A DNA stretch of 64,000 bases from Isoalcanivorax indicus (GCF_003259185.1 NZ_QGMP01000001.1:2046001-2110000); one strand, 5' to 3'; counted from the first letter of the stretch, positions 33,648-42,560 are shown. Made by a program: numbers and translations. Notes: a model not told the origin generated them from the letters alone.

Positions 33648-35021
33648 CTACTGCCTGCGCACCTGTAACTGGTAGGCGCCCTGCTCGGGGCTGAAGGCTC
33701 GGGCAATCAGCAGGTACTCACCCGCAGGCAGATCGACGTTGAGGCGTGCATCGGTACCGGTGCCGCCATCATCGTCAAGCCAGGCGCCAGCGTCACCGTA
33801 CAGCTCCAGAAAGGCATCCAGTTCCTGCGACCGCATTTCCACAATATAGCGGCCCGGCTCGGGGACGATCAGGCGATAGTGATCGGCGTCAGCGATCAGG
33901 CGATGGCTGCTGTCGGCACCCGGGCGGAGCGACGGCAGACCGTTCACCGCCTCGGCCAGCACAAACGGCGCCACCGTGGCGCTGAGTTCGAACAGGCCTT
34001 CCTGGCCGCTGATGTCGCTGGCCATCACCTGATAGGTGCCGGGAGCCAGCAGCGCATCGATCCGGGCATTGAGGTCCTCGCCACCGTCGTCGTCAGCGTG
34101 CGCCACGCCGTTGCCCGCCAGTTCCAGATAGGGGTCCAGCAGCGGCGAGGTCATGTCGATCTGCACCCGGGACAGTGCCTCCACCACCAGGGTGTAGGTC
34201 AGCGCGGCCCCGGCCATCCAGCCCTCGACGGTCTCGCCCGGCCGCAGCGGGCCGCTCTGCCGCAGCGACACCCCTTCGGGCACCGGCAGGGTCTCCACCG
34301 CCAGGGTATACAGGCCCCGGCTCTGCTGCTGGGTCCAGCCCGCATCGATGTCGTAATGCCCCGGCAACAGGTAGGCCGTCAGCCGCGCATCCAGGCCGCC
34401 AGCGCTGTCATCATCTTCCTGATGTATCGGGTCACCGTCGTCCGTCCTGCCGCGCAGGGTCAGATACGCATCCAGCGCCTCGGAGCGCATGATGATCTGG
34501 TAAAGACCGGCTTCGGTCACGGCCAGCGTGTAGGTATCCACCACACCGTCGAGCCAGCCGGCACGCTCCTCCCCCGCCTCGATCGGCCCGCCCTCTGCCA
34601 CGCTCAGCAGGCGACTGCTGACACGAAAAGGCCCATAGCTGCGGTGATCCAGGCCACTGACGGCCAGCAGATAAAGCCCCGCCTCATCGGCACGATGGCT
34701 GAGAGACATGCGGTCAGCGCCACCCTGACTCGCCGCCAGGAACTCGCCTTCCGGCGTATGCAGCGAGAGGCTGCCCTGCAAGGCTCCCGTCAACTCAAAG
34801 CGCGCGACCTGCCCCGCCTGCAGCGGCACGGCGAAACGCTGGAAACGGCTGCCGTCGTTGACGTTATAACTGCTGCGCGAGGTCAGTTCGCCGCGCCGGG
34901 TTTCCCCGGGGTTCAGGCGATCCGCCGTACTGTCTGCGCCGCCGACCGGCCGCTGTTGGCAAGCCCCCAGGATCAGTGCGACAGCCACTATCCCGAGCAT
35001 GACTCCGTTGCGAAGCATCAT
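33648..35021 (-). CDS. Lipoprotein with about four PPC-like beta-sandwich repeats
   Basis: 457 residues if started at the ATG at 35021 (GGGGAAG nine bases upstream); ATGs at 35030 and 35039 are alternatives. Lipobox LILGAC. The mature part has about four repeats of ~90-100 residues with the pattern GxxxxGWLxGVVDTYTLxV, YxIxMRSxxLDAYLxL, DDDSxxGLDARL and PGxYxIxA, like bacterial pre-peptidase C-terminal domains but with no catalytic domain attached. Probably a periplasmic or surface binding protein. Convergent with the FN3 lipoprotein. Confidence 0.78.
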   Translation of the reverse strand: MMLRNGVMLGIVAVALILGACQQRPVGGADSTADRLNPGETRRGELTSRSSYNVNDGSRFQRFAVPLQAGQVARFELTGALQGSLSLHTPEGEFLAASQGGADRMSLSHRADEAGLYLLAVSGLDHRSYGPFRVSSRLLSVAEGGPIEAGEERAGWLDGVVDTYTLAVTEAGLYQIIMRSEALDAYLTLRGRTDDGDPIHQEDDDSAGGLDARLTAYLLPGHYDIDAGWTQQQSRGLYTLAVETLPVPEGVSLRQSGPLRPGETVEGWMAGAALTYTLVVEALSRVQIDMTSPLLDPYLELAGNGVAHADDDGGEDLNARIDALLAPGTYQVMASDISGQEGLFELSATVAPFVLAEAVNGLPSLRPGADSSHRLIADADHYRLIVPEPGRYIVEMRSQELDAFLELYGDAGAWLDDDGGTGTDARLNVDLPAGEYLLIARAFSPEQGAYQLQVRRQ

Positions 35022-35221
35022 TCCCATCATCTTCCCCATCCCAAGCGCCTGTGCATTATGAACCGACGTGATTCTGACACACCCTTGGAGGGCACAGTGA
35101 GGCGTTGTTAACACCACACGAACACCACAAACTGACTATTTCCCTTACCCTCGCCTCGCGCTAAGGTGAATACCTGTGCACCGCTACAACAATATCGTTA
35201 CAACAAGAAAAGGAGCCCCGG

Positions 35222-36343
35222 ATGGCCGAACAGCAAGCGCAACCGACACCCGAAAAGGGCTGGCTCTCACGACTGGCCGTGCTCACCGACATGTTCGCCT
35301 ACCCTCTGCGTACCTCCCATTACGTGGAACTGGTCAATCCGCTGTGGACCACCCACCGGATGCAGGCCCGGGTGGTGGATGTCTGGGATGAAACCCGCGA
35401 CGCCCGCACCGTCACCCTGAAACCCGGCGCCCACTGGCGCCTGCACCGCGCCGGCCAGCATGTGCGCGTGGGCATCCCGGTGGACGGTCGTCACTACACC
35501 CGCACCTACACCATTTCTTCACCGCCGGAGCGCGACGACGGCTGTTTCACCATCACGGTCAAGGCCATCGACGGCGGCCGCCTGTCGCACCACATTGTGC
35601 GCAAGCTGAAGGTCGGTGATTACATTCCTGTGGGGCTGCCCCAGGGCGACTTCTACCTGCCGGATGCGTCACCGATCCAGCCGCTGTTCATTACCGCCGG
35701 TAGCGGCATCACGCCAGCCATGAGCATGCTGCGCAGCCTGATCCTGCAGCAGCGCCTGCCCGACACGGTGCACATCCACTATGCGCCCAACGAATTCGAT
35801 ACGGTCTTCGGCAAGGAGCTGCGCCAGATCCACCGCGAGCAGCGCTACTACCATCTGCACGAAATCCACACTCGGGCCGTGGGCGATACCACCCCGACAG
35901 CCGGGCATTTCAGCCCGGCGGAGCTGGCCCGCCTGTGCCCGGACTGGCGCGAGCGCGACTGCTATGCCTGCGGCCCGCCGGGGTTGCTGGCGGCGCTGGA
36001 GCAGACCTGGGCCGAGGCGGGCCTGTCGCACAAGCTGCATATCGAGCGCTTCCGGGCCGAACTGGCGCGAATTCCCGACGACGCCGTGGGCGGCACAGTG
36101 CGCTTTGCCAGCAGCGGTGTCGAGGCGCAGGCCGATGGCCAGACCAATCTGCTGCGCGTGGCCGAAGATGCCGGCATGAACCCGCCCCACGGGTGCCGCA
36201 TGGGCATCTGCCACACCTGCAACACCACACTGAAATCCGGCTGCGTGCGCGATCTGCGCAGCGGCGATTTCATCAATGAACCCGGCGCCATCGTGCAGAC
36301 CTGTGTCTGTGCCGCCGCCGGTGATTGCGAACTGGACCTGTAG
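35222..36343 (+). CDS. Ferredoxin-NAD(P)H reductase with C-terminal 2Fe-2S domain (desaturase partner, DesC-like)
   Basis: 373 residues, RBS AAGGAGC. FAD site RTYTISSPPERDDG, NAD(P) site FITAGSGITPAMSML and YACGPPGLL, then a plant-type ferredoxin domain with cluster ligands CRMGICHTC and a later Cys in VQTCVCAA. It should deliver electrons from NAD(P)H to the desaturase encoded 9 bp downstream, as DesC does for DesB in Pseudomonas aeruginosa. The ~100-bp upstream region contains no clear operator. Confidence 0.92.
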   Translation: MAEQQAQPTPEKGWLSRLAVLTDMFAYPLRTSHYVELVNPLWTTHRMQARVVDVWDETRDARTVTLKPGAHWRLHRAGQHVRVGIPVDGRHYTRTYTISSPPERDDGCFTITVKAIDGGRLSHHIVRKLKVGDYIPVGLPQGDFYLPDASPIQPLFITAGSGITPAMSMLRSLILQQRLPDTVHIHYAPNEFDTVFGKELRQIHREQRYYHLHEIHTRAVGDTTPTAGHFSPAELARLCPDWRERDCYACGPPGLLAALEQTWAEAGLSHKLHIERFRAELARIPDDAVGGTVRFASSGVEAQADGQTNLLRVAEDAGMNPPHGCRMGICHTCNTTLKSGCVRDLRSGDFINEPGAIVQTCVCAAAGDCELDL

Positions 36344-36352
36344 GAGATCAGC

Positions 36353-37540
36353 ATGGGTACGAAGAAACCGTTGCCGGTGGATCTCACCGAGGCACAGATC
36401 GACGAGTTCGGCCGCGAGATGGATGCCATCTACTATGACACCCTGGCCTCGCGCGGTGAGAAGGATCGCCTGTATATCCTGCGCCTGATCCGCACCCAGC
36501 GCAGCCTGGCACTGGGGGGGCGGCTGGTGATCTATGCCAGCCTGTTCCTGCTGCCCGCCTGGCCGCATGCCCTGGCCAGTTGGGGCACCGCACTGATCGT
36601 CATGGCGCTGGGGGTCATCATGCTCGGCGTGGCCAAGATTCTCGAAAACATGGAAATCGCGCATAACGTGCTGCACGCCCAGTGGGACTGGATGAAAGAC
36701 CCGGAAATCCAGTCCAACACCTGGGAGTGGGACACCATGAGCCCGTCGGATCGCTGGATGCATTCGCACAATGTGGTGCACCACACCTGGACCAATGTGC
36801 TGGAAAAAGACCTGGATGTGGGTTACGGCATCATGCGCGTTACCCCGTTGCAGCCCTGGAAACCGGCGTATCTGCTCCAGCCGATTTATTTTCTGCTGCT
36901 GATGCTGTTCTTTGAGGAGGGCGTGGCGGTGCACGAGCAGGCGATCATCGATGTGGGCGAAGGCAAGAAGAAGCCGCGCGAAATACTGCCGTTGATGAAA
37001 CATATCGGCCGCAAGGTCTGGGGTCAGGTGCGCAAGGATTACATCATGTGGCCAGGGGCGGCGGCACTGGTGGCCGTGCCGATCTCCTTCTTTATCCCGG
37101 AATCACCGTGGCTGATTTTTCTGCTGGTGGCCGGAGCCAATGCGGTGGCCAATATCATTCGCAATATCTGGGCCTTCGTAATCATCTTCTGCGGGCATTT
37201 CCCCAGCGGTGTTTATAACTTCACGCCGGATCAGGTGGAGGGCGAATCCAAAGGCCAGTGGTATATCCGCCAGTTGCTGGGTTCGGCCAATATCAGCGGC
37301 GGTCCCCTGTTCCACGTGATGTCCGGCAACCTGAGCCACCAGATCGAGCATCACCTGTTCCCCGATCTGTGCAGCAACCGCTACCCGGAAGTGGCCCCAC
37401 GCGTGCGTGCCCTGGCCGCCCGTTATGGCCTGCCCTACAACACCGCCCCGCTGTGGCGGCAGTTCGGCACCACTTGGCTGAACAACCTGCGCCTGGCGTT
37501 TCCCGGCGGCACACCGCCACCGGAACCGGCCCGGGGCTAG
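36353..37540 (+). CDS. Acyl (acyl-CoA) desaturase, DesB-like
   Basis: 395 residues, RBS AGGAGA. Membrane fatty-acid desaturase with the three histidine boxes HNVLHAQ, HNVVHHTW and HQIEHHLFPD and paired hydrophobic helices (residues ~55-100 and ~240-285). It introduces a double bond into a fatty acyl chain, probably Delta-9 by analogy with DesB, using electrons from the upstream reductase. A GC-rich hairpin lies just after the stop. Confidence 0.93.
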   Translation: MGTKKPLPVDLTEAQIDEFGREMDAIYYDTLASRGEKDRLYILRLIRTQRSLALGGRLVIYASLFLLPAWPHALASWGTALIVMALGVIMLGVAKILENMEIAHNVLHAQWDWMKDPEIQSNTWEWDTMSPSDRWMHSHNVVHHTWTNVLEKDLDVGYGIMRVTPLQPWKPAYLLQPIYFLLLMLFFEEGVAVHEQAIIDVGEGKKKPREILPLMKHIGRKVWGQVRKDYIMWPGAAALVAVPISFFIPESPWLIFLLVAGANAVANIIRNIWAFVIIFCGHFPSGVYNFTPDQVEGESKGQWYIRQLLGSANISGGPLFHVMSGNLSHQIEHHLFPDLCSNRYPEVAPRVRALAARYGLPYNTAPLWRQFGTTWLNNLRLAFPGGTPPPEPARG

Positions 37541-37546
37541 CACGAC

Positions 37547-37572
37547 GGGCGGGGCGGCCTACTGCCCCGCCC
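37547..37572. terminator. GC-rich hairpin between two convergent genes
   Basis: GGGCGGGGC (37547-37555) and GCCCCGCCC (37564-37572), 8-nt loop. The stop codon of the minus-strand lipoprotein gene lies in the loop and 3' stem. No T-tract, so termination is plausible but not certain. Confidence 0.5.
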
Positions 37573-39235
37573 GCACCAGCAACACCCTGACATTACTTCT
37601 ATCAAAGGAATCCGTGGTCACGTTGGCCGTTCCGGTTGTGATGTACCACGCATGGCCATGCGAGCTGCTGCGCACGGGCGACGACGTCCAGACGGCTGCG
37701 GAAGGCCCAGGGAATATGGCGGCGTTTACAGCCCCGCCAGAACAACGCTGTTCCGTAATTGAAAGCAGCTCTTTCACGTTGGGTAATCGCCAGTCGTTGT
37801 AACCCGCAAAACCCGCGCCCGAATCGGATGCATTGACCGTTTGTGCCCGTTGCAAAGCCTGCTGCCAGTTAAAGGAACCTCCACCACCGCCGCAGGTGTT
37901 ATTGCTACTGTTCCAGGTTTGCCCTTCAACGCACCGTTTCCACATCAGTCCGGTGGGCGTATGGGTCACCGTACCGTCACCATGGTCAACGAAATCCGCC
38001 GTCGGCGTGCTCGCCAGCATATGCAAATTCTCCGTGCCCGCACAGGTTGTCGCGCCCCCGACCAGAGGCTGCCCACCCGCCACCAGGCGCACACCACGAC
38101 CGGCACCGTCCTTGCTGTAAAGATTGTAGCCGCCTGAGTGGTTGATGATCGCACGCGCCAGATCAGGTCGAGAGGCCAGCGTCGCTGCCGACCAGTAGTC
38201 GCTCAACATCATGTTCGGAAAATAGTCCGTATCCAGTGCCGGGTAGCTGCGCCCGTAATGAGCAATGGACTGCAATGCCACGCGATCGGGCATGCGCCAG
38301 TCGTTCACACCGCACAGGCCGTTACCCTCATTCAGCCCATTGATGGCGGCCACATAAGCCTGGGTGTCGCAGGCGCTGCCCGCGCAAGTGCCGCCGTCGG
38401 GCCTGCCGGCATCCCCGCCGTTCGTGTCCGGATCAGTGTTGTACCACGTATAGGTATGCCCGCCATGACGCAATTGCCCAGGGTCATCAAGCTTGACCTC
38501 CCAGATCAGCCCGGTCACGTTGTCGCGGGTGCAGGCCCAGTCGTTAGGCCCATCGCCCGGCGTCGGGTTCTCCGGGCATTCGCCGAAACCGGCAACCGCA
38601 CCGCTGCCGCAAAGACGCGTAAAGTCGAAGCCTGCGGCACCCGCACCGATCTTCTGGAAATCCTCATCATCCCGCGCCTGGGCGTCCCGGCCGTGAACCG
38701 CGTCCTGTCCGGGGTAATCGGTCACCGCCGCATCATCACAGGGAAGACTCGCCTCGGAGCTGGTTGTACACGTATCAATGCCAGTATCGTTCAGCCCGCC
38801 CACCGGCACGAACGGCTGCGGCGTGGCCGTCACCTGTTCGCTGCCCGCGCTCTCGGCCTGTCCGTTCAACGCCGTAACCCGGAAATAGTAGTGCGTGCCG
38901 TTTTCGAGCCCGGTCACTGTGTGAGGGCTGGTCACATCCAGCACCAGTTCCGCACCGGGAATGCTGCCGTGGTTATCGATGTCATCAATGCTTTCTGTGG
39001 CGTAGTAGAGGTGGTATCCGGTGGCATCACTGACGGAATCCCAGCGGATGGCCACCTTGCTGTCGCCCGCCTGCGCCTGCACATTCTCCGGCGGCTCCCC
39101 TGCCATGTCTCCCGGGGAGATGCCCACACGAGACTCTGCGCCGCAGCCCGCCAGCGTCAACGCCAACGCCAACGCCAACGCAAGCAAGGCTCCGAAGACG
39201 CGCGATCTGGTGGTACCGAGTGCGTTACGATTCAT
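37559..39235 (-). CDS. Lipoprotein with FN3-like domain and two DUF1566 (Lcl C-terminal-like) domains
   Basis: 558 residues. Signal peptide with an uninterrupted Leu-Ala run and lipobox (TLAGC). FN3-like domain at about 45-140 (GYHLYYATESIDD; SPHTVTGLENGTHYYFRVTAL). Two DUF1566 domains follow, each with NDWRMP/NDWRLP and GLIWE/GLMWKRC motifs. DUF1566 occurs in surface proteins, including collagen-like Lcl of Legionella. Its ATG overlaps the stop of the OmpA-domain gene (ATGA), so the two form an operon. Surface-exposed adhesin-type function is a guess. Confidence 0.82.
   Translation of the reverse strand: MNRNALGTTRSRVFGALLALALALALTLAGCGAESRVGISPGDMAGEPPENVQAQAGDSKVAIRWDSVSDATGYHLYYATESIDDIDNHGSIPGAELVLDVTSPHTVTGLENGTHYYFRVTALNGQAESAGSEQVTATPQPFVPVGGLNDTGIDTCTTSSEASLPCDDAAVTDYPGQDAVHGRDAQARDDEDFQKIGAGAAGFDFTRLCGSGAVAGFGECPENPTPGDGPNDWACTRDNVTGLIWEVKLDDPGQLRHGGHTYTWYNTDPDTNGGDAGRPDGGTCAGSACDTQAYVAAINGLNEGNGLCGVNDWRMPDRVALQSIAHYGRSYPALDTDYFPNMMLSDYWSAATLASRPDLARAIINHSGGYNLYSKDGAGRGVRLVAGGQPLVGGATTCAGTENLHMLASTPTADFVDHGDGTVTHTPTGLMWKRCVEGQTWNSSNNTCGGGGGSFNWQQALQRAQTVNASDSGAGFAGYNDWRLPNVKELLSITEQRCSGGAVNAAIFPGPSAAVWTSSPVRSSSHGHAWYITTGTANVTTDSFDRSNVRVLLVRAGQ
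39158..39181. repeat. Hexanucleotide microsatellite, four perfect CAACGC units
   Basis: Four copies in a row (39158-39181) within the signal-peptide coding part of the lipoprotein gene. On the coding strand it gives the repeated Ala-Leu dipeptides of the hydrophobic core. Copy changes would keep the frame. Confidence 0.88.
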
Positions 39236-40284
39236 TGCTCGTCTCCTCCCGGCAAGGTGATGTCGACCCGGCGGTTCAATGCCCGGCCTTCCGGCGTGTC
39301 GTTGTCGGCCAGCGGCTCGCGACTGCCTGCACCACTGACCCGCAAGCGCTCCGCCGCGATGCCTTGCGCCATCAGCAGCGCCGCTACCGCTCTGGCCCGC
39401 TCCAACGCAAGCTGCTCGTTGTACTCCTCCGGTCCCTGATTGTCGGTATGGCCCCGCACGATCACCCTCGCCTCGGAATGACGATCCAGATAGGTGACGA
39501 TCTGGGCCAGTTCGGTCGTGGTCGGCTCGCGCTCACCAAAATGAAAGGTCAGCACACCGATGGTGAACGGGGAAGCATGGGGGTCAGGCGCCGTATCGGA
39601 CTCCGGAGCGGACGGGGGTGACATGGGAGAAGCAACAGGCGCTGGTTCGGGCAAGGGTTCGGCCACCCGTTGATCTGTTGCAGCCGGAGCACGACCGACA
39701 TAACGCACGAGCGCCAGGCTGATCAGATCGGTGTCATCCGGACCGACCTGATAGCGGTCCCAGCCAAGCCGCATGCGCCAAGGGCCAGGGCTGCGCCATT
39801 CCAGCCCGGCGCCCCAGGTCGGGTCGGTGCCGGTAAAGCGCTTGCGCGTCTGCGCACGCAGGCTGTATTCCCAGTGAAACAGACCGCCGCGCAACCATAG
39901 ACTCATGTGATCGGTAAAAGGGTATCGTGCCAGCAGCGCCACTTCCGCGCCGTTACCCGAAGCTGGCGCCACATCCCCCAGATCGTCAACGCTGATCGCG
40001 CCGACGTTCTGAAAATCACTGTCGGGGGTATCCAGATGCACATAGGCCCCTTCCAGCAACAGATAACGCCAGCCGTATCCAGCCAGCACCTTGCCTGCCA
40101 GGCGATCCTCATCCTCCACCTGCGCAGTGCCGGGAATACCGGCGGCGGCCATGCGCTCCATCACCGTGGCACTGTCAATATCGGTCATCGCCCAACCCAG
40201 GGCACCTCCCAGATAAAACCCCTGCCCGGCCTGTGCCGGCAGCATCGCTGCCAGCAGGCAACCTGTCAGGAAAAAGCGAAACAT
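39232..40284 (-). CDS. Outer membrane protein with OmpA-like C-terminal domain
   Basis: 350 residues from the ATG at 40284. Signal peptide (MFRFFLTGCLLAAMLPAQA), an N-terminal beta-barrel-like part of ~190 residues (GQGFYLGGALGWAMTDID; VALLARYPFTDHMSLWLRGG), a Pro-rich linker and an OmpA peptidoglycan-binding domain (VIVRGHTDNQGPEEYNEQLAL; RLRVSGAGSREPLADND; GRALNRRVDI). It should link outer membrane and wall. Translationally coupled to the following DUF1566 lipoprotein. Confidence 0.92.
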   Translation of the reverse strand: MFRFFLTGCLLAAMLPAQAGQGFYLGGALGWAMTDIDSATVMERMAAAGIPGTAQVEDEDRLAGKVLAGYGWRYLLLEGAYVHLDTPDSDFQNVGAISVDDLGDVAPASGNGAEVALLARYPFTDHMSLWLRGGLFHWEYSLRAQTRKRFTGTDPTWGAGLEWRSPGPWRMRLGWDRYQVGPDDTDLISLALVRYVGRAPAATDQRVAEPLPEPAPVASPMSPPSAPESDTAPDPHASPFTIGVLTFHFGEREPTTTELAQIVTYLDRHSEARVIVRGHTDNQGPEEYNEQLALERARAVAALLMAQGIAAERLRVSGAGSREPLADNDTPEGRALNRRVDITLPGGDEQ

Positions 40285-40354
40285 CAGCAAACACCCCAAG
40301 CCTTAATCATGCATTTTTTATGATCAGCGTCATTATGCGCAGTAACGCTCGGGG

Positions 40355-40384
40355 TGACATGTCCCTCAAACAAGGGACATGTCA
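40355..40384. repeat. Perfect 12-bp-arm hairpin upstream of the OmpA-domain gene
   Basis: TGACATGTCCCT (40355-40366), loop CAAACA, AGGGACATGTCA (40373-40384). It sits 5 bp after the stop of the orphan gene at 40390 and ~70 bp before the OmpA gene. No T-tract on the minus strand; a terminator, processing site or operator are all possible. Confidence 0.6.
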
Positions 40385-40389
40385 GGTTT

Positions 40390-40872
40390 TCAACGCGCTA
40401 TGTTCTGGAACAGAATCGACACCGTACCCGGAATGCCTGAAATACCGATAAAGCCACGTCTTATCAGTTCCTGCTCGGTGCCTGCGTCAATCACAGCGAC
40501 CATCATGACCGCCGGAATATCCTTGGGCAGCCGCTTCAGCTTCTGTATGTCCTCGTTGACACTGTTCAGAAAGTTGCTCTGTATCGATTTCACCGTTTGC
40601 GCCTTGAGATTCACAGCGACGGGCGATGTCGTGGTCAGGCTGTTGATCAGCCAGTCGACGCGGACACCAGCCCCCTCAATCGTGACTTCGCGGCGAAAAT
40701 CATACTGCTCACCCTCCGCGGCGCCCTGACTCGCATCGAGCCAGGCCGGGAACTCGATCTGCCACCAGTATTCCCAACCCCATTCCTGCCAGGGAATGGG
40801 CGCCATGAAGCGTTGTGCCAGCCAGTTACCGGTATCAGTCGCTACGCGACCGAAGAAATCATAACTTCTCAT
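40390..40872 (-). CDS. Hypothetical protein, orphan pair member B
   Basis: 160 residues from the ATG at 40872. Tryptophan-rich N-terminal third (IPWQEWGWEYWWQIEFPAWL), then alternating strands (YDFRREVTIEGAGVRVDWLI; PVAVNLKAQTVKSIQ) and a helix with DIQKLKRLP, then a strand IPAVMMVAVID. The layout loosely recalls PD-(D/E)xK nuclease folds, with VD and NLK where D and ExK would be, so it would lack one acidic residue; this is weak. No signal peptide. 54 bp downstream of the other orphan gene, same strand. Confidence 0.65.
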   Translation of the reverse strand: MRSYDFFGRVATDTGNWLAQRFMAPIPWQEWGWEYWWQIEFPAWLDASQGAAEGEQYDFRREVTIEGAGVRVDWLINSLTTTSPVAVNLKAQTVKSIQSNFLNSVNEDIQKLKRLPKDIPAVMMVAVIDAGTEQELIRRGFIGISGIPGTVSILFQNIAR

Positions 40873-40926
40873 GTTCGTTCTCCCTGTGGTTCGGGCATGC
40901 CCGCACACGGACATGCCCGGGCCAAA

Positions 40927-41559
40927 TCAGTCTTTCTCGGTGAATTTGCCGATCTGCGGGTTGTACTCCAGCGTCAGATCCGTGACATCACCGCCAAAGC
41001 GCGCGATGGTCGGCGCCCCGAAAATCTTGGTGATGATGGTTTCACTGGAAAATTCCGCCTGCAGCCAGATATAGACCTGGGTAAACGGCGTCATGGCAGC
41101 CGCCTGGGTGGCCAACACCGGCGTAGCCGAAATCGGTTTGCGATCCACCGGCATCTGGTTGATCAACGCCGACTGCGTCAGCCCGAACGTCAGCGAGGGA
41201 TACTCGTCATAGGGCATCTGGTTGTGGGCAGCGAAGGTACCGCGCGGGACTTGCTGATCCGCATTCGGACCTTCAAAAAGGGCCTGGGGCGTCAGGGTGT
41301 AATAGGCGCCGTCCTGCGCCGGGACCCCCGTTTCAGAGATCTTGGTGATCTGGGCGCCATGCTGGATGGCCGCGTTGGAGGCGTAAATACCGTACTCCTC
41401 CTTCCATACCACTTCCGTACTCTGGAACGGATCGATGGATTGCCAGACCACGTTCGGCGTTCCGCTGTTCACGGGCTTGGCCAGCATGATCCGCTGCCGG
41501 GCATTCTTCACTTCCCGCAGGGCTTTCTTGTCAAACAGCAATTGCAGACGGTATTCCAT
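40927..41559 (-). CDS. Hypothetical protein, orphan pair member A
   Basis: 210 residues, RBS AAGGAG. No signal peptide or membrane helix. Beta-rich, with phrases such as NVVWQSIDPFQSTEVVWKEEYG, DGAYYTLTPQALFEG, PSLTFGLTQSALIN, FTQVYIWLQAEFSSETIITKIF and FGGDVTDLTLEY. I have a vague memory of similar uncharacterised proteins in bacteria and fungi but cannot name a family. It lies between a Crp/Fnr regulator and orphan B, all on the minus strand. Confidence 0.7.
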   Translation of the reverse strand: MEYRLQLLFDKKALREVKNARQRIMLAKPVNSGTPNVVWQSIDPFQSTEVVWKEEYGIYASNAAIQHGAQITKISETGVPAQDGAYYTLTPQALFEGPNADQQVPRGTFAAHNQMPYDEYPSLTFGLTQSALINQMPVDRKPISATPVLATQAAAMTPFTQVYIWLQAEFSSETIITKIFGAPTIARFGGDVTDLTLEYNPQIGKFTEKD

Positions 41560-41644
41560 GATGTTGCTCCTTGTCAGATAGAAATATCGGACAGCCGGCG
41601 TTTGCCTGACTGCAGGAGCACTGTCTCGCGCTAGCGACCTCGGC

Positions 41645-41664
41645 GCTGTTCCCTGGGGAACAGC
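41645..41664 (-). promoter_or_regulatory. Hairpin between the Crp/Fnr-type gene and the orphan pair
   Basis: GCTGTTCCC and GGGAACAGC with a 2-nt centre (41645-41664), 13 bp past the crp-like stop and ~85 bp before orphan A. It could be an attenuating hairpin or the operator for the regulator; no T-tract. Confidence 0.45.
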
Positions 41665-41677
41665 AACAAGGGATCGA

Positions 41678-42379
41678 TCATTTCATCTCTGCGGCCTGCA
41701 CCAGCGCAGACAGCTTGTCCCTGTCCACGGAAGCAATAGCACCACCGCGCAATGCAATGGCGCCGGCCCGGTGAAAACGCTGAAGCTGACGATTGACCTT
41801 GGGGCGCGAACCGTTCGCCATGGCAGCGATCAGCCCCTGATGAAAATGACGCGGGTGCATGGCTTCCATACCCTCACCTTGCATATCCAGCATGCAAAGC
41901 ACTTTGGCCAGGCGCACATCCAGTTCATCCAGCGCCAGGCTTCCGGTCTGGGCCAACACAGCGCGCCACTGTCGGCATACGGCCTGACAGAGCAGATCAT
42001 CCAGAAGGGTTGAATGCAGTGCGCGCCCCGCAGAATACGGAACGCTTACAACGCGCAAGGGGGCCATTACCGTACAGTCTGCTTCCCGTGGGGCACCATC
42101 AAAGTAGGCGGCAGCCCCCACCAGATCCCCGGGACCCGCTACACAGGAAATGAACTCACGGCCCGAAGAGGACAACAGTGAGGTGTACACCACCCCTTCT
42201 GCGATCACGAAAAAGCAGTCGGCACGATCACCGCGGCGAAACAGGAGGCTGCGAGTGCCATGGCGCTGGCTGGTGGCGCGGCGAGCAATCTGCGCGCACA
42301 GATCCCGACACAGCGCCTGCAAGCAGCGGCACCGTGCTATGACATCAAGGTGATCGTCGTATCTGCTGATTCCGCCCAT
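41678..42379 (-). CDS. Crp/Fnr family transcriptional regulator
   Basis: 233 residues. The cyclic-nucleotide-binding-like domain has LFRRGDRADCFFVIAEGVVYTS, then REFISCVAGPGDLVGAAAYFDG. The C-terminal winged helix has MANGSRPKVNRQLQRFHRAGAI. No cysteine arrangement typical of FNR iron-sulfur sites. It lies upstream of the orphan pair and likely controls it. The ATG at 42379 lies in the loop of a 10-bp hairpin. The ~180 bp upstream (42380-42560) holds no other gene I can support. Confidence 0.88.
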   Translation of the reverse strand: MGGISRYDDHLDVIARCRCLQALCRDLCAQIARRATSQRHGTRSLLFRRGDRADCFFVIAEGVVYTSLLSSSGREFISCVAGPGDLVGAAAYFDGAPREADCTVMAPLRVVSVPYSAGRALHSTLLDDLLCQAVCRQWRAVLAQTGSLALDELDVRLAKVLCMLDMQGEGMEAMHPRHFHQGLIAAMANGSRPKVNRQLQRFHRAGAIALRGGAIASVDRDKLSALVQAAEMK

Positions 42380-42402
42380 GTTTTGCCAGGGCCGGAATCA
42401 GC
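42365..42402 (-). promoter_or_regulatory. Hairpin enclosing the start codon of the Crp/Fnr-type gene
   Basis: GCTGATTCCG (42365-42374) and CGGAATCAGC (42393-42402) are perfect complements; the 18-nt loop contains the start codon (42379-42377). Could be an autoregulatory operator or an RNA structure affecting translation. Confidence 0.5.
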
Positions 42403-42560
42403 CATTCGAACAAGAACAGCATCCCGCCATCATGTGCCCCCGCACCCGCTTGCATCCCGGTACCGTCCGGGTGGGCGCGTCGTGTCTTTCCTGCGCGCCT
42501 TGCAACGACTGCACACTGCATTATCGTCAGGGCATTATCAATGGTGGCGAATTGCCAGCC

